From: Paractinoplanes ferrugineus
GTDB lineage: Bacteria; Actinomycetota; Actinomycetes; Mycobacteriales; Micromonosporaceae
NCBI RefSeq assembly: GCF_016862195.1
Contig: NZ_BOMM01000035.1
Span: 124,001-188,000 of the forward strand
DNA: 64,000 nt
Direction of reading: 5' to 3'
Shown: piece by piece, positions 18,155-26,404 of the stretch
Layout: each line of letters starts with the position of its first letter
Position numbering within the stretch: position 1 is the first letter of the stretch
Translations under genes and position numbers: made by a program
The notes under the pieces: model-generated
Seen by the model: the letters and a program-made list of their open reading frames with translations, nothing else
Databases searched by the model: none
Told to the model about the DNA's origin: nothing

Positions 18155-18739
18155 TCATTCCGGAAGTTTGTGGCCGCGGTTCGGCTCCGCGATGTCGGCG
18201 GGGACGACCCAGAAGAACTCGCCGTCGGAGTCGAAGTCGTAGAGCACCGCGACGGTGCCCGCGCGCAAGTCGTCGTCGCCCGCCTGGCGAACCTGGACGA
18301 TCGCCGAGGATCCGTCGTCGGCCCGCACTTCGGCCTGGCCGAACGTGAGCGTCACCCGGCCGGTCCGGATCACGCAGGTGCGGCCGAGGAAATCGGTGCG
18401 GGACGGATCGGTGCCGACCGGACCGTACCGTCTGATGAGGATGATCAACGCGCGGGTGAGCAGCCAGCCGACGAGCAGGGCGCCGAGCAGAGCGACCCAG
18501 CCCGGCAGGAACTCGGCGCCGGCGAGGCTGCCGAACCAGGCGAACGCCACCAGCAGCGAGACCGGCACCGAGACCGGCACGCCGCCGAGGCCCGCGAAGC
18601 TCAACAGGTCGCCGCTGTCGCCGGCGTCGGGATCCGCGCCGCCCGCGACGACCACGACCCAGAACCCGATCACGATGATCAATAAGGGGGTGAACAGAAC
18701 TGTCGGGAAACTCAGCGCAGCCCCGACGAATCCGCCCAT
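18155..18739 (-). CDS. Membrane protein with C-terminal OB-fold (YqiJ/NfeD-like)
   Basis: A 194-residue protein with hydrophobic segments at about residues 12-34, 58-75 and 79-103, then a soluble beta-rich domain (about 105-190) containing GRTCVIRTGRVTLTFGQAEV and VPADIAEPN. This layout matches the YqiJ/NfeD group of OB-fold membrane proteins encoded beside flotillins, where they act as partners. It is the first gene of a three-gene operon with the flotillin and the large ATPase. The ATG at 18739 gives MGGFVGAALSFPTV. Confidence 0.8.
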   Translation of the reverse strand: MGGFVGAALSFPTVLFTPLLIIVIGFWVVVVAGGADPDAGDSGDLLSFAGLGGVPVSVPVSLLVAFAWFGSLAGAEFLPGWVALLGALLVGWLLTRALIILIRRYGPVGTDPSRTDFLGRTCVIRTGRVTLTFGQAEVRADDGSSAIVQVRQAGDDDLRAGTVAVLYDFDSDGEFFWVVPADIAEPNRGHKLPE

Positions 18740-18891
18740 TGTCTCTGCTCAGCCCCCTGTTGATCTGTTTCGCTACCAACCCATGGTGGCAGGTGGGGTC
18801 AATGTCCTAGCACAGATGTCGGCCATCCGTCGCGGTTTCGCGGAACTCCCGCTGGACGCGTCGTTCATACCTGAATGGGGCTTTTGACCGT

Positions 18892-18905
18892 ATTAGAGAT
18901 CTAAT
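18892..18905. promoter_or_regulatory. Inverted repeat upstream of the acyltransferase gene
   Basis: ATTAGA and TCTAAT flank GA, a perfect six-base dyad that is AT-rich in a GC-rich context. It ends ten bases before the first start codon of the acyltransferase. It lies between divergent genes and could be an operator. Confidence 0.35.
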
Positions 18906-18915
18906 CTCGACGACG

Positions 18916-20106
18916 ATGATGCAGACCACCACCGAGATGCCCACGGCCGCGAGTCGATCCGCCGAACCGTCCCTGCGGTTCCGTCCCGACATCGAGGGGC
19001 TGCGCGCGGTCGCGGTCGCGGCAGTCGTGCTCGGCCACGCCGGCGTGCCCGGTATCGGCGGCGGCTACATCGGGGCCGACGTCTTCTTCGTCGTCTCCGG
19101 TTTCCTGATCACCTCGTTGATGATGCGGGAGCTGGCCGCGACCGGTGAGATCTCGCTGCTGCGCTTCTACGGCCGGCGCGCCCGCCGCCTCCTGCCCGCC
19201 GCCGCGCTCGTGCTGGTCACGGTCGTGCTGGCGGGCTACCACTGGCTCGGGTCCGGGCGCGGCGACGAGATCGCGGCGGACGGTCGATGGGCCGCACTGT
19301 TCGCCGCCGACTTCAACTTCGCCGCCCAGGGTGTCGACTACCTGCGGTCGCAGTCCGCCCCGTCGCCGCTGCAGCACTTCTGGTCGCTGGCTGTCGAGGA
19401 GCAGTTCTACCTGGTCTGGCCGGCTTTGATCGGGCTGCTCATCTGGCTCGGGCTGCGGCACAGCGCGCCGTTGGTGCTGGCTCTCGCCGTAGCGGGCTCG
19501 CTGGCCTGTTCGATCGTGCAGACCGGCACCGCCTGGTCGTATTTCTCGCCGGCCACCCGCGCCTGGGAACTCGGGGCCGGCTGTCTGCTCGCGCTGGTCG
19601 CCGACCGCTTCGACCGCATCCCACCGGCGGTCGCGACCGCGCTTGCCGGGTTCGGCCTCGGTGGCATCGTGGTCGCCGCGCTGAGCTTCGACGACAGCAC
19701 CCCGGTCCCCGGTTACGCCGCGGCGCTACCGGTCGTCGCCACCATGCTGGTGCTTGCCGGGCGCGGGGACGCGGTTCTCGGGGTCGCCCCGCTGCGCTGG
19801 CTCGGGCAGATCTCCTACCCGCTCTACCTGTGGCACTGGCCGATGCTGATCATCGCGGAGCAGGCCCACGGCCCCCTGCCGCCTCGGGCAAGACTGGGGT
19901 TGGTGCTGCTCAGCGTCGCGCTGGCGATCGTCACGCACGTCTTCGTCGAGAACCCGATCCGGCACAGCCCCGCCCTGGCCCGGTCACCTCTGCGCACGGC
20001 GGTCGTGGCTCTACTGCTCGTCGCCGTCCCGGTCGCGGTGGTCCAGTGGCGGACGAACACCTCATCGACAGCGCTGTCCTCGAGCCGAGACGGCGGCACG
20101 CCGTGA
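18916..20106 (+). CDS. Acyltransferase 3 (OafA/YrhL) family membrane protein, no SGNH domain
   Basis: A 396-residue integral membrane protein. RFRPDIEGLRAVAV with the family arginine, then VVLGHAGVP (catalytic-type histidine) and GADVFFVVSGFLIT lie in the first 70 residues; LSLAVEEQFYLVWP follows at about 155-170, with about ten hydrophobic helices in all. FVENPIRHSP marks the end of the acyltransferase-3 domain near residue 350. These proteins O-acylate sugars of surface polymers or natural products. Close relatives often carry an SGNH hydrolase domain after this point; here the protein ends 45 residues later, after one further helix. Two adjacent ATGs (18916, 18919) are possible starts. Confidence 0.85.
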   Translation: MMQTTTEMPTAASRSAEPSLRFRPDIEGLRAVAVAAVVLGHAGVPGIGGGYIGADVFFVVSGFLITSLMMRELAATGEISLLRFYGRRARRLLPAAALVLVTVVLAGYHWLGSGRGDEIAADGRWAALFAADFNFAAQGVDYLRSQSAPSPLQHFWSLAVEEQFYLVWPALIGLLIWLGLRHSAPLVLALAVAGSLACSIVQTGTAWSYFSPATRAWELGAGCLLALVADRFDRIPPAVATALAGFGLGGIVVAALSFDDSTPVPGYAAALPVVATMLVLAGRGDAVLGVAPLRWLGQISYPLYLWHWPMLIIAEQAHGPLPPRARLGLVLLSVALAIVTHVFVENPIRHSPALARSPLRTAVVALLLVAVPVAVVQWRTNTSSTALSSSRDGGTP

Positions 20107-20136
20107 ACGACGTGCCGCCGCTATCCTCTGGATCTC

Positions 20137-20652
20137 TTACCGACGGCGGCGCAGCACGGTCGCGATGACCGCCGCACCACCGAGCACTATCGCCGCCACC
20201 AGGGCGAGCGGCACCGGCCGCCGCGCCACCTCGGCCGGGCTTCCCTCGGTGAACTGGTGCACCACCCGATCACCGGCGACACCGGCTTGCGCGCTCTTCT
20301 CGTCGGTGGCCGCCCGCAGGTGTGCGGCCTTCACCGCGGCCGCCTCCTTCACCTGGGCGGTCTTGTCCGCGGCGGCTTCCTTGACCTGGGCGGTCTTGTC
20401 CGCGGCAGCTTCCTTGACCTCGGCGGCCTTGCCCGCGGCTGCGGCCTTGATCTCGGTGGCCTTCTCAGCCGCCGCGGCGGTCAGTTCCTGCGTCCGCTCG
20501 ACGACCGCCTGCTTCTTGTCCGTCGCGGCCTGCTTCACCCGCGCCTTGACGTCGGCCTTCGCGGCCAGTGCGGCGGCCGTCTCGCCGAGGTCGGCCCGAG
20601 TCTCCTCGATCGACGCCCGGACCTCGTCGGCGGTCCTGTTGTCGCCGCTCAT
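20137..20652 (-). CDS. DUF3618 protein with 11-residue helical repeats
   Basis: A 171-residue protein. The N-terminus TADEVRASIEETRADLGETAAAL matches the DUF3618 domain. The middle (about residues 40-125) is an amphipathic Ala/Lys/Glu helix with near-identical 11-residue repeats, KTAQVKEAAAD, resembling LEA or apolipoprotein repeats. A C-terminal membrane helix (about 145-165) ends in RRRR. It probably lies along or is anchored to the membrane. The start ATG overlaps the stop of the upstream holin-like gene by four bases (ATGA), so the two are co-translated. Confidence 0.8.
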   Translation of the reverse strand: MSGDNRTADEVRASIEETRADLGETAAALAAKADVKARVKQAATDKKQAVVERTQELTAAAAEKATEIKAAAAGKAAEVKEAAADKTAQVKEAAADKTAQVKEAAAVKAAHLRAATDEKSAQAGVAGDRVVHQFTEGSPAEVARRPVPLALVAAIVLGGAAVIATVLRRRR

Positions 20653-21059
20653 GAGTCTCGTCCCTCCCGGATCGCGTCCTTGACCGTCTCGATGTCACGC
20701 CGGCCGCTCTGCATCGCCGCCTCCGGCTCCGGCGGCAGCGCCTGGCCGACCTGCTTCTTGCCGATCAGGGCGAGCACGCCGGCAACGGCGAACAGCACCA
20801 CGGTCACGATCAGGGCGGCCACCCACGCGGGCATCCACAGGGCCAGCACGGCGCCGATCGTGAAGAAGAGCGCACCCAGCCCGTACAGCGCGAGGCTGCC
20901 GGCGGCACCGAACAGGCCGGCGCCGATGCCGGCGCGCTTGCCTTTCTCCACCATCTCGATCTTGGCAAGGGTGAGTTCCTCGCGTACGAGCGTGGAGACC
21001 TGCTCGCTCATGTGGCGGACCAGATCAGCGGTCGACTGTTGCTCGGTTTGCGTCGTCAT
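20649..21059 (-). CDS. Putative Actinobacterial holin-X (phage holin 3_6) family membrane protein
   Basis: A 136-residue protein. A polar N-terminal helix (STADLVRHMSEQVSTLVREELTLAK) is followed by two long hydrophobic helices (about residues 47-75 and 79-100) and a short polar tail. This is the PF07332 layout, often misread as a phage gene. In actinobacteria it is chromosomal and usually paired with DUF3618, as here. No phage genes surround it. The ATG at 21059 begins MTTQTEQQS; the ORF can be extended upstream but without a signal. Confidence 0.8.
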   Translation of the reverse strand: MTTQTEQQSTADLVRHMSEQVSTLVREELTLAKIEMVEKGKRAGIGAGLFGAAGSLALYGLGALFFTIGAVLALWMPAWVAALIVTVVLFAVAGVLALIGKKQVGQALPPEPEAAMQSGRRDIETVKDAIREGRDS

Positions 21060-21131
21060 GTGCACGTCCCTCCTCTGCCGCGAACACATACCCGCAGGCA
21101 GCTGAGGTAATCCGACCCGATCGGGGAGTCT

Positions 21132-21731
21132 TTACCCGCCGACCTCGCTCACCTCGGCGAACGGGCGGTCGTCCCACCAGACCGCGTGGATGATGAAACT
21201 GTGGTTGGTCTCGTTGAAGTAGACGGCCATGTTGCCGGGTGAGTCCTGGACCTTCTGCACCGCGAAACCCTCGGCCGGGGTGGCCGTGACCAGGGTGACC
21301 ACGCCGTTGGAGGTCATCCGGATGACCGCCTGGCCGCCCGCCACCTGGAAAGGCCGCACGTAGGTGCGCAGACCGCCGTCGCCGGTGGTGACCGTCCAGC
21401 CGTCCTCGGTCTTGGTCGGCGGCAGCGTGGTCGCCTTCGCCGGTGGCGGGGTGGTCGCGGTGGTCGGCTTACCGGTTTTCGCCGGAGCCGTGGTGCGCGG
21501 CCGCGAAGTCGTCGGCGATGCCGGATCAGGGGACTCCGGGGCAACCGCGGACGTCACCGAGGGCAACGGTGCCGGGAACGAGCCGGACTTGGCCGCCGGA
21601 AGCTGAGCCAGGGCGCGGTCCTTGGGCTCGGTGGTGCGCAGCACCGGCAGGATGGCCACGCTGGCCAGCACGATGCTCGTCGCTGTCGCCGCAGCCCAGC
21701 CCGCGAACGGAGCCCACCCGGAAGATCGCAC
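21132..21731 (-). CDS. Membrane-anchored protein with Pro/Thr linker, unknown function
   Basis: A 199-residue protein starting at GTG. One N-terminal hydrophobic segment (about residues 10-32) acts as an uncleaved anchor or signal. A Ser/Pro/Thr-rich linker (about 48-108) leads to a compact external domain (about 110-199) with DGWTVTTGDGGLRTYVRPF and HSFIIHAVWWDDRPF. No family is recognised. It is divergent from the two-component regulator with only 36 bases between starts, so the extracytoplasmic domain might supply or modulate the kinase signal; that link is inference. Confidence 0.65.
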   Translation of the reverse strand: MRSSGWAPFAGWAAATATSIVLASVAILPVLRTTEPKDRALAQLPAAKSGSFPAPLPSVTSAVAPESPDPASPTTSRPRTTAPAKTGKPTTATTPPPAKATTLPPTKTEDGWTVTTGDGGLRTYVRPFQVAGGQAVIRMTSNGVVTLVTATPAEGFAVQKVQDSPGNMAVYFNETNHSFIIHAVWWDDRPFAEVSEVGG

Positions 21732-21767
21732 GCGGCAATAATCTCACCTGCACCTATGCTGCACCGC

Positions 21768-22454
21768 ATGGCGCTGATCCTGCTGGTCGAGGACGACCGC
21801 AACATCACGGCCGCACTGTCCCGGGCGCTCTCCGAGGCCGGGCACGTGGTGCGGCCGGTCGGGCGGGCCGCCGATGCGCTCAAGATCGTCACCGAGGAGC
21901 GGCCCGACCTGGTCATTCTCGACCTCGGGCTGCCCGACATCGACGGCACCGACGCGCTGCGGATGATGCGCTCGGTGTCCGACGTGCCGGTCATCGTGGC
22001 CACCGCCCGCCGCTCCGAGGCCGACATCATCAGCCTGCTCAGTGCCGGTGCCGACGATTACGTGACCAAACCGTTCTCCGGCGGCCACATCCTCGCCCGC
22101 ATCAACGCCGTCCTCCGCCGCGCCCGTACGACGCCCGAACAGGCCACCCACGAGATCACTGTCGGTGAGCTCGTGATCAACCCGCGCCAGCGCCGCGCCG
22201 AACTAGGCGGCCAGCCCTTGCAACTCACCCGCCGCGAGTTCGACGTGCTCGCCTACCTCGCCGAGCGGGTCGGCCAGGTGATCAGCCGGCGGGAGCTGAT
22301 GAACGAGGTCTGGAACCAGGCCCGCATCGGCGAGGAACAGACGATCGACGTGCACATCTCCTGGCTGCGCCGCAAGCTCGGCGAGACGGCGGCCCAGCCA
22401 CGCTTCCTGCACACGGTGCGCGGAGTCGGCGTGATGATGGTCGATCCGCGGTGA
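21768..22454 (+). CDS. OmpR/PhoB-type response regulator
   Basis: A 228-residue response regulator. The receiver domain (about residues 1-118) has the acidic pair ED at residues 8-9, the phosphoacceptor Asp52 in LVILDLGLPD, a conserved alanine-type switch in ATARRS and Lys at ADDYVTKPF. The winged-helix output domain (about 130-225) has LTRREFDVLAYLAE and HTVRGVGVMM. TATGCT at 21755-21760 sits seven bases before the ATG, so the transcript may be leaderless. Its stop overlaps the kinase start by four bases. Confidence 0.92.
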   Translation: MALILLVEDDRNITAALSRALSEAGHVVRPVGRAADALKIVTEERPDLVILDLGLPDIDGTDALRMMRSVSDVPVIVATARRSEADIISLLSAGADDYVTKPFSGGHILARINAVLRRARTTPEQATHEITVGELVINPRQRRAELGGQPLQLTRREFDVLAYLAERVGQVISRRELMNEVWNQARIGEEQTIDVHISWLRRKLGETAAQPRFLHTVRGVGVMMVDPR

Positions 22455-23719
22455 GGTGGGCGCTCAACCGGTTGGCCCTCGCGATCACCTCGATGGTCGC
22501 GCTGGCCTTCCTGGTGCCGCTCGCGGTCGCCACCCGGCAGATCGCCCACGACCGGGCCGTCAGCGACGCCCGCCAGCAGGCCACCTCTCTGGTCACCGTG
22601 CTGGGCGTGGACGCCGATCCGACGCTGCTCACCAACGCGGTCGCGAGCACCACCGCCGGCAGCGCGGGTCGGTTGGCCGTACACCTGCCTGATGTCGCCC
22701 CGATCGGCGTCGCGCACACCGATGCCGGCCAGATCTCCCTCGCCGCACAGGACCGAAGGTCCGTGCTGGCACCCGCGCCGGACGGCGTCGCCTATCTCCA
22801 GCCGACCGTGCTCACCGACGGCCGCACCGTGGTCGTCGAGGTCTACGTGCCCGACTCCGAGATGCAACGCGGGGTGTGGACCGCCTGGTTGATCCTCGGC
22901 GGTCTGGCGATTCTGCTGGTGGCGGGCTCGGTGGTGCTGGCCGACCGGCTCGGCAGCAAGATGGTCAAGGCGACCCGCCAATTGGCCGGCTCGACCCGCC
23001 GCCTCGGCGGCGGCGATCTCGCGACCCGGGTCGAGCCGATCGGACCGCGCGAACTGCGCGACGCGGCGAACGCTTTCAACACCATGGCCGACGACCTGCA
23101 CGGGCTGCTGGAACGAGAGCGCGAGCTCGCTGCCGACCTCTCGCACCGCTTGCGTACGCCGTTGACGGCGCTCCGCCTCGACGCCGAAGCGCTGCCGCCG
23201 GGCCAGGTCGCCGAACGGATGCGACAAGCCTGTGATCTGCTCGACTCGGAGCTCGACGCGATCATCACCGGCACAAGGCGCGGCTCCCAGGCCCGTGGCC
23301 CGCAACAGGCCGACCTGGTGGAGGTGCTCGCCGACCGGCTCGCCTTCTGGTCGGTGCTGGCCGAGGACCAGGAACGCCCGTGGGAAGTGCTCGGCGGCGA
23401 CGTGCCGGTCATGCTGCCGATGTCGCACAGCGACCTGATCCTCGTCGTCGACGCGATGCTGGGAAACGTCTTCTCGCACACCCCGGAACGCACCGCGTTC
23501 CGCGTGCACATCTCGCCCGAGGGCCTGCTCGTCGACGACGCCGGACCGGGCATCCCCGACCCGGCACGATCCGTGCAACGCGGAGTCAGCGGCGCCGGCT
23601 CGACCGGCCTCGGCCTGGACATCGTGCGCCGAGCCGCCGACGAATCCGGCGGTCAACTCGTGGTCGCCCGCTCACCGCTCGGCGGAGCCCGGGTCGGCAT
23701 CCTGTTCGCGCCTTCATGA
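22451..23719 (+). CDS. Sensor histidine kinase
   Basis: A 422-residue kinase starting at a GTG overlapping the regulator stop (GTGA). Two membrane segments (about residues 7-27 and 145-168) enclose a periplasmic-type sensor of about 115 residues. A HAMP domain follows (about 170-220). The phosphoacceptor His is near residue 232 in LSHRLRTPLT. The ATP-binding domain shows a shortened N-box (DAMLGNVFSHTP), a G1 box DDAGPGIP and a G2 box GSTGLGLDIV. It forms an operon with the regulator just upstream; the signal is unknown. Confidence 0.92.
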   Translation: MRWALNRLALAITSMVALAFLVPLAVATRQIAHDRAVSDARQQATSLVTVLGVDADPTLLTNAVASTTAGSAGRLAVHLPDVAPIGVAHTDAGQISLAAQDRRSVLAPAPDGVAYLQPTVLTDGRTVVVEVYVPDSEMQRGVWTAWLILGGLAILLVAGSVVLADRLGSKMVKATRQLAGSTRRLGGGDLATRVEPIGPRELRDAANAFNTMADDLHGLLERERELAADLSHRLRTPLTALRLDAEALPPGQVAERMRQACDLLDSELDAIITGTRRGSQARGPQQADLVEVLADRLAFWSVLAEDQERPWEVLGGDVPVMLPMSHSDLILVVDAMLGNVFSHTPERTAFRVHISPEGLLVDDAGPGIPDPARSVQRGVSGAGSTGLGLDIVRRAADESGGQLVVARSPLGGARVGILFAPS

Positions 23720-23747
23720 TTCGTTCCGGGTTCTTTAAGGAGCCGTT

Positions 23748-24578
23748 ATGGCTCCACTGCCTACCGTGCTCCGCATGCGCAGGAAAATCGCCTACCCCCT
23801 GGTCGCCCTCGGCGTGACAGTCGGCTCGAGCCTGGCCGTCGTCTCGCCGGCGTTCGCGCACGGCTACGTCTCGACCCCGCCCTCCCGGCAGGCGCTGTGC
23901 GCGTCCGGCGCCGTCGCCGGCTGTGGGCAGATCCAGTACGAGCCACAGAGCGTCGAGGCTCCGAAAGGCCGGCAGTCCTGCGACGGTGGCGTCTCGACCT
24001 GGTCGGTGCTCGCCGACGAGGCCCGGAACTGGCCGGCCAAGTCGGTCGGCACGTCGGTCACCTTCACCTGGGTGATGACGGCCCGGCACCGGACCGCGGA
24101 CTGGACCTATTACCTCGGCGGCGCCAAGGTGGCCTCGGTGTCCGGCGGCAACGCCCAGCCCGACGCCGTCGTGTCGCACACGATCGATCTGCGCAAGTTT
24201 CCCGGCAAGCACACCGTGCTGGCCGTCTGGAACATCGGGGACACGGTCAACGCCTTCTACAGCTGCGTCGACCTGAACATCGGCGGCGGATCTTCGTCGA
24301 CGCCCGCTCCTGCTACTTCTGCGCCTGCTACCTCCGCGCCTTCTGCTTCTGCTTCTTCCACCTCGGCTCCTTCCACTCCCGCTACCTCTGCTTCCGTTCC
24401 TCCTGCTTCCGTTCCTGGGGCGGGCGCTCCCGGGAAAGCGTGGGCGGCGAACGCGTCCTACCGGATCGGCGATGTCGTGACTTATCGCGGCAAGCGCTAC
24501 CAATGCCGGCAGTCGCACACCTCGATCAACAGCTGGGAGCCGTCGATCTACACGCTCGCGCTGTGGCTGCCGCTGTGA
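23748..24578 (+). CDS. Secreted lytic polysaccharide monooxygenase (AA10) with CBM5/12 domain
   Basis: A 276-residue copper enzyme of the AA10 family (formerly CBM33). AAGGAG at 23737-23742 supports the ATG at 23748; a later ATG at 23775 would trim the signal peptide. The signal peptide ends AFA, exposing His38 as the mature N-terminus (HGYVSTPPSR), the first arm of the copper histidine brace; the second histidine is in VMTARHRTADW. The catalytic domain covers about 38-182 and ends YSCVDLNIGG. A Ser/Thr/Ala/Pro linker (about 184-224) joins a C-terminal chitin-binding module (about 228-276) with YRIGDVVTYRGKRYQC and SINSWEPSIY. It cleaves chitin or cellulose oxidatively. Its stop overlaps the DUF305 gene start. 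Confidence 0.92.
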   Translation: MAPLPTVLRMRRKIAYPLVALGVTVGSSLAVVSPAFAHGYVSTPPSRQALCASGAVAGCGQIQYEPQSVEAPKGRQSCDGGVSTWSVLADEARNWPAKSVGTSVTFTWVMTARHRTADWTYYLGGAKVASVSGGNAQPDAVVSHTIDLRKFPGKHTVLAVWNIGDTVNAFYSCVDLNIGGGSSSTPAPATSAPATSAPSASASSTSAPSTPATSASVPPASVPGAGAPGKAWAANASYRIGDVVTYRGKRYQCRQSHTSINSWEPSIYTLALWLPL

Positions 24579-25156
24579 CGCGCCGGGTCGTACTCTCCCT
24601 GCTCGTGCCGCTGGCGCTAGGTGCCTGCGGAACGGCCGCGACCCCCGCGCCCACCGGCACCCAGGCGGTCGCCGAGATCCAGGCCGGCTCCTCGTTCAAC
24701 GAGACCGACGTGATGTTCCTGCAGATGTTGTCCTACCACCAGAAGCAGGGGCTGGAGATGACCTCGACGGCCGCCACCCGCGCCACCTCCCCGCAGCTCA
24801 AGACACTTGCGGAAGCGGTCCGGGCGACCGAGGCGGACGAGCTCACGATGATCCAGGGCTGGCTGACCCAGTGGGGCAAGCCGACCACGGCCGACCCGGC
24901 CGCCGGCTTGCACGCCGACCACGGCGGTCTGCCGGCAACGGGACCCGCGGAGATCAAGGCGCTGACCACGGTCTCGCCCTCGTCTTTCGACACCGCGTTC
25001 CTGAACCTGTTCCTGGCGCATCAGCACAACGCCATCGAAATGGCCCACCTGGAGACGACCAACGGCTCGAACAAGGAGGCGAAGGCGTTCGCGAATCGGG
25101 TGCGCGAGTCACGCCAGGGTGAGGTGCGGCAGATGTTGAAACTGATGAACGGCTGA
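24575..25156 (+). CDS. DUF305 family lipoprotein, possible copper-binding partner of the LPMO
   Basis: A 193-residue lipoprotein starting at a GTG that overlaps the LPMO stop (GTGA). The signal VTRRVVLSLLVPLALGAC carries a lipobox, with Cys18 as the lipidated residue. The body is a DUF305 four-helix bundle with the paired metal-binding-type motifs SYHQKQGLEM and AHQHNAIEMAHLE and a further LHADHGG. Members such as cyanobacterial CopM bind copper. Translational coupling to a copper-dependent LPMO suggests it may help load or guard copper at the cell surface; this role is inference. Confidence 0.85.
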   Translation: MTRRVVLSLLVPLALGACGTAATPAPTGTQAVAEIQAGSSFNETDVMFLQMLSYHQKQGLEMTSTAATRATSPQLKTLAEAVRATEADELTMIQGWLTQWGKPTTADPAAGLHADHGGLPATGPAEIKALTTVSPSSFDTAFLNLFLAHQHNAIEMAHLETTNGSNKEAKAFANRVRESRQGEVRQMLKLMNG

Positions 25157-25258
25157 CCCAGACCCAACTCCTCCGCGTTTCCTCCCACGGTTTCGGTCCG
25201 ACAGGCATAAGTTTTGTGGTGCTTAACGGACAAAACGATCGTCGTGGGGGCACGCATC

Positions 25259-26386
25259 TTGACTGCTTTACGCCGTACCCAAGCAGTGGTCCTGTCCTTC
25301 GCCTTGGCCGTCGCCCCGGTGACCTCGGCTGACGCGGCCGGCTCCGTCGGCTGGGAGCACCCGGGCTTCGACGCCGAAGACAGCTACTACAATCCCGCGG
25401 AATCGGCCGTCAACGCCGCCACCATCGACGGACTCACCCAGCGCTGGTCGGTGAAATTGCGGGACAGCGACGCCTCCTGCGGCGGCTTCATGCCCCCGAT
25501 AGTCGCCGGCGGCCGGGTAATCGCCACCGACGAACTCGGCATTTCCGCTTACCAGGCGTTCACCGGCACCCCCGCGTGGCGCTTCAATTGGGACGACCCG
25601 ATGGACTCCGACGCCGCCGTCATGGCCGTCTCGGGCAACACGCTTGTCGCGGCCGACGGCGACTGCAATTCCAACAGCGATCCCGACGGCCGCCTGCTGG
25701 CCCTGGACCTGTCCACCGGAAAGGTTCGCTGGCAACTGGAGTCCGACATGCCGATCCATTCGGTGGTCGTCGACAAGGGCATGGTCGTGATCTCCGGCGA
25801 ATCCCCCTCGGACGAGACGGCCACCACCGGCTACCGGGTGTCCGACGGCAAACAGGTCTGGAAGCGCGTCGATTTCATCGGTTCCGCCGTCTCCGCCGAT
25901 GGCCGAACCCTGGCCACCAACGGAAACACCACCTCCGCCCTGTCGGTGACCACCGGCGCTCTCTTGTGGACGAAACCCGGCGTTTGGCAGGCTCAGGCCG
26001 CCACCCCCGACGCCGCCCGCTTCCTGGTCACCAACGGCACCGCGATGTCCGCCGTGAACGCCACTTCCGGCGCCGTCATGTGGACCGCCAAGGGCAAAGC
26101 TTCCGAGTCGGTCGCCACCGACGGTCGCCGCGTCTACCGAACCGAAGACCAGACCGTCGATGCCTTGACCGCCTCAACCGGCCGCCCCCTATGGTCGCGC
26201 CGCCTGCCGACCCCCGCCGGTCAGCCGGTGCGCGCGGGCGGGCTGCTCTACACGGGCGGCCCAGTCTTGTCCCCGACCACCGGCGCCATCCTGACCCAGG
26301 CGACACCCTTGGCGGGACGGCAGATCCCCACCGGCGGCCGCCTCTACATCCTCAACGACGGCGAGTTGTCGAGCTTCGCGCCCTAA
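25259..26386 (+). CDS. Secreted PQQ-like beta-propeller protein
   Basis: About 375 residues. The start is uncertain: TTG at 25259 with GTGGGGG eight bases before it is used here, but GTG at 25244 or 25214 is in frame. The signal peptide ends TSADAA. The mature protein is a chain of propeller blades with recurring motifs such as LLALDLSTGKVRWQ, YRVSDGKQVWKR and VNATSGAVMW, the PQQ-enzyme-repeat type. There are no obvious PQQ-binding or quinoprotein catalytic residues, so a binding or assembly role outside the cell is likely. It ends 18 bases before the defence island. Confidence 0.75.
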   Translation: MTALRRTQAVVLSFALAVAPVTSADAAGSVGWEHPGFDAEDSYYNPAESAVNAATIDGLTQRWSVKLRDSDASCGGFMPPIVAGGRVIATDELGISAYQAFTGTPAWRFNWDDPMDSDAAVMAVSGNTLVAADGDCNSNSDPDGRLLALDLSTGKVRWQLESDMPIHSVVVDKGMVVISGESPSDETATTGYRVSDGKQVWKRVDFIGSAVSADGRTLATNGNTTSALSVTTGALLWTKPGVWQAQAATPDAARFLVTNGTAMSAVNATSGAVMWTAKGKASESVATDGRRVYRTEDQTVDALTASTGRPLWSRRLPTPAGQPVRAGGLLYTGGPVLSPTTGAILTQATPLAGRQIPTGGRLYILNDGELSSFAP

Positions 26387-26404
26387 CCTCTGACGCCGCC
26401 GAGA

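Noticed and set aside
20649..21059. Prophage signal from a holin-family protein
   Set aside because: This family is chromosomal in actinobacteria and paired with DUF3618; no other phage gene is nearby.
1843..25236. Shared AACGGACAAA motif upstream of the secreted-protein gene (about 1845) and the beta-propeller gene (about 25224)
   Set aside because: Only about ten bases are shared, and the orientations relative to the genes differ; chance is possible.
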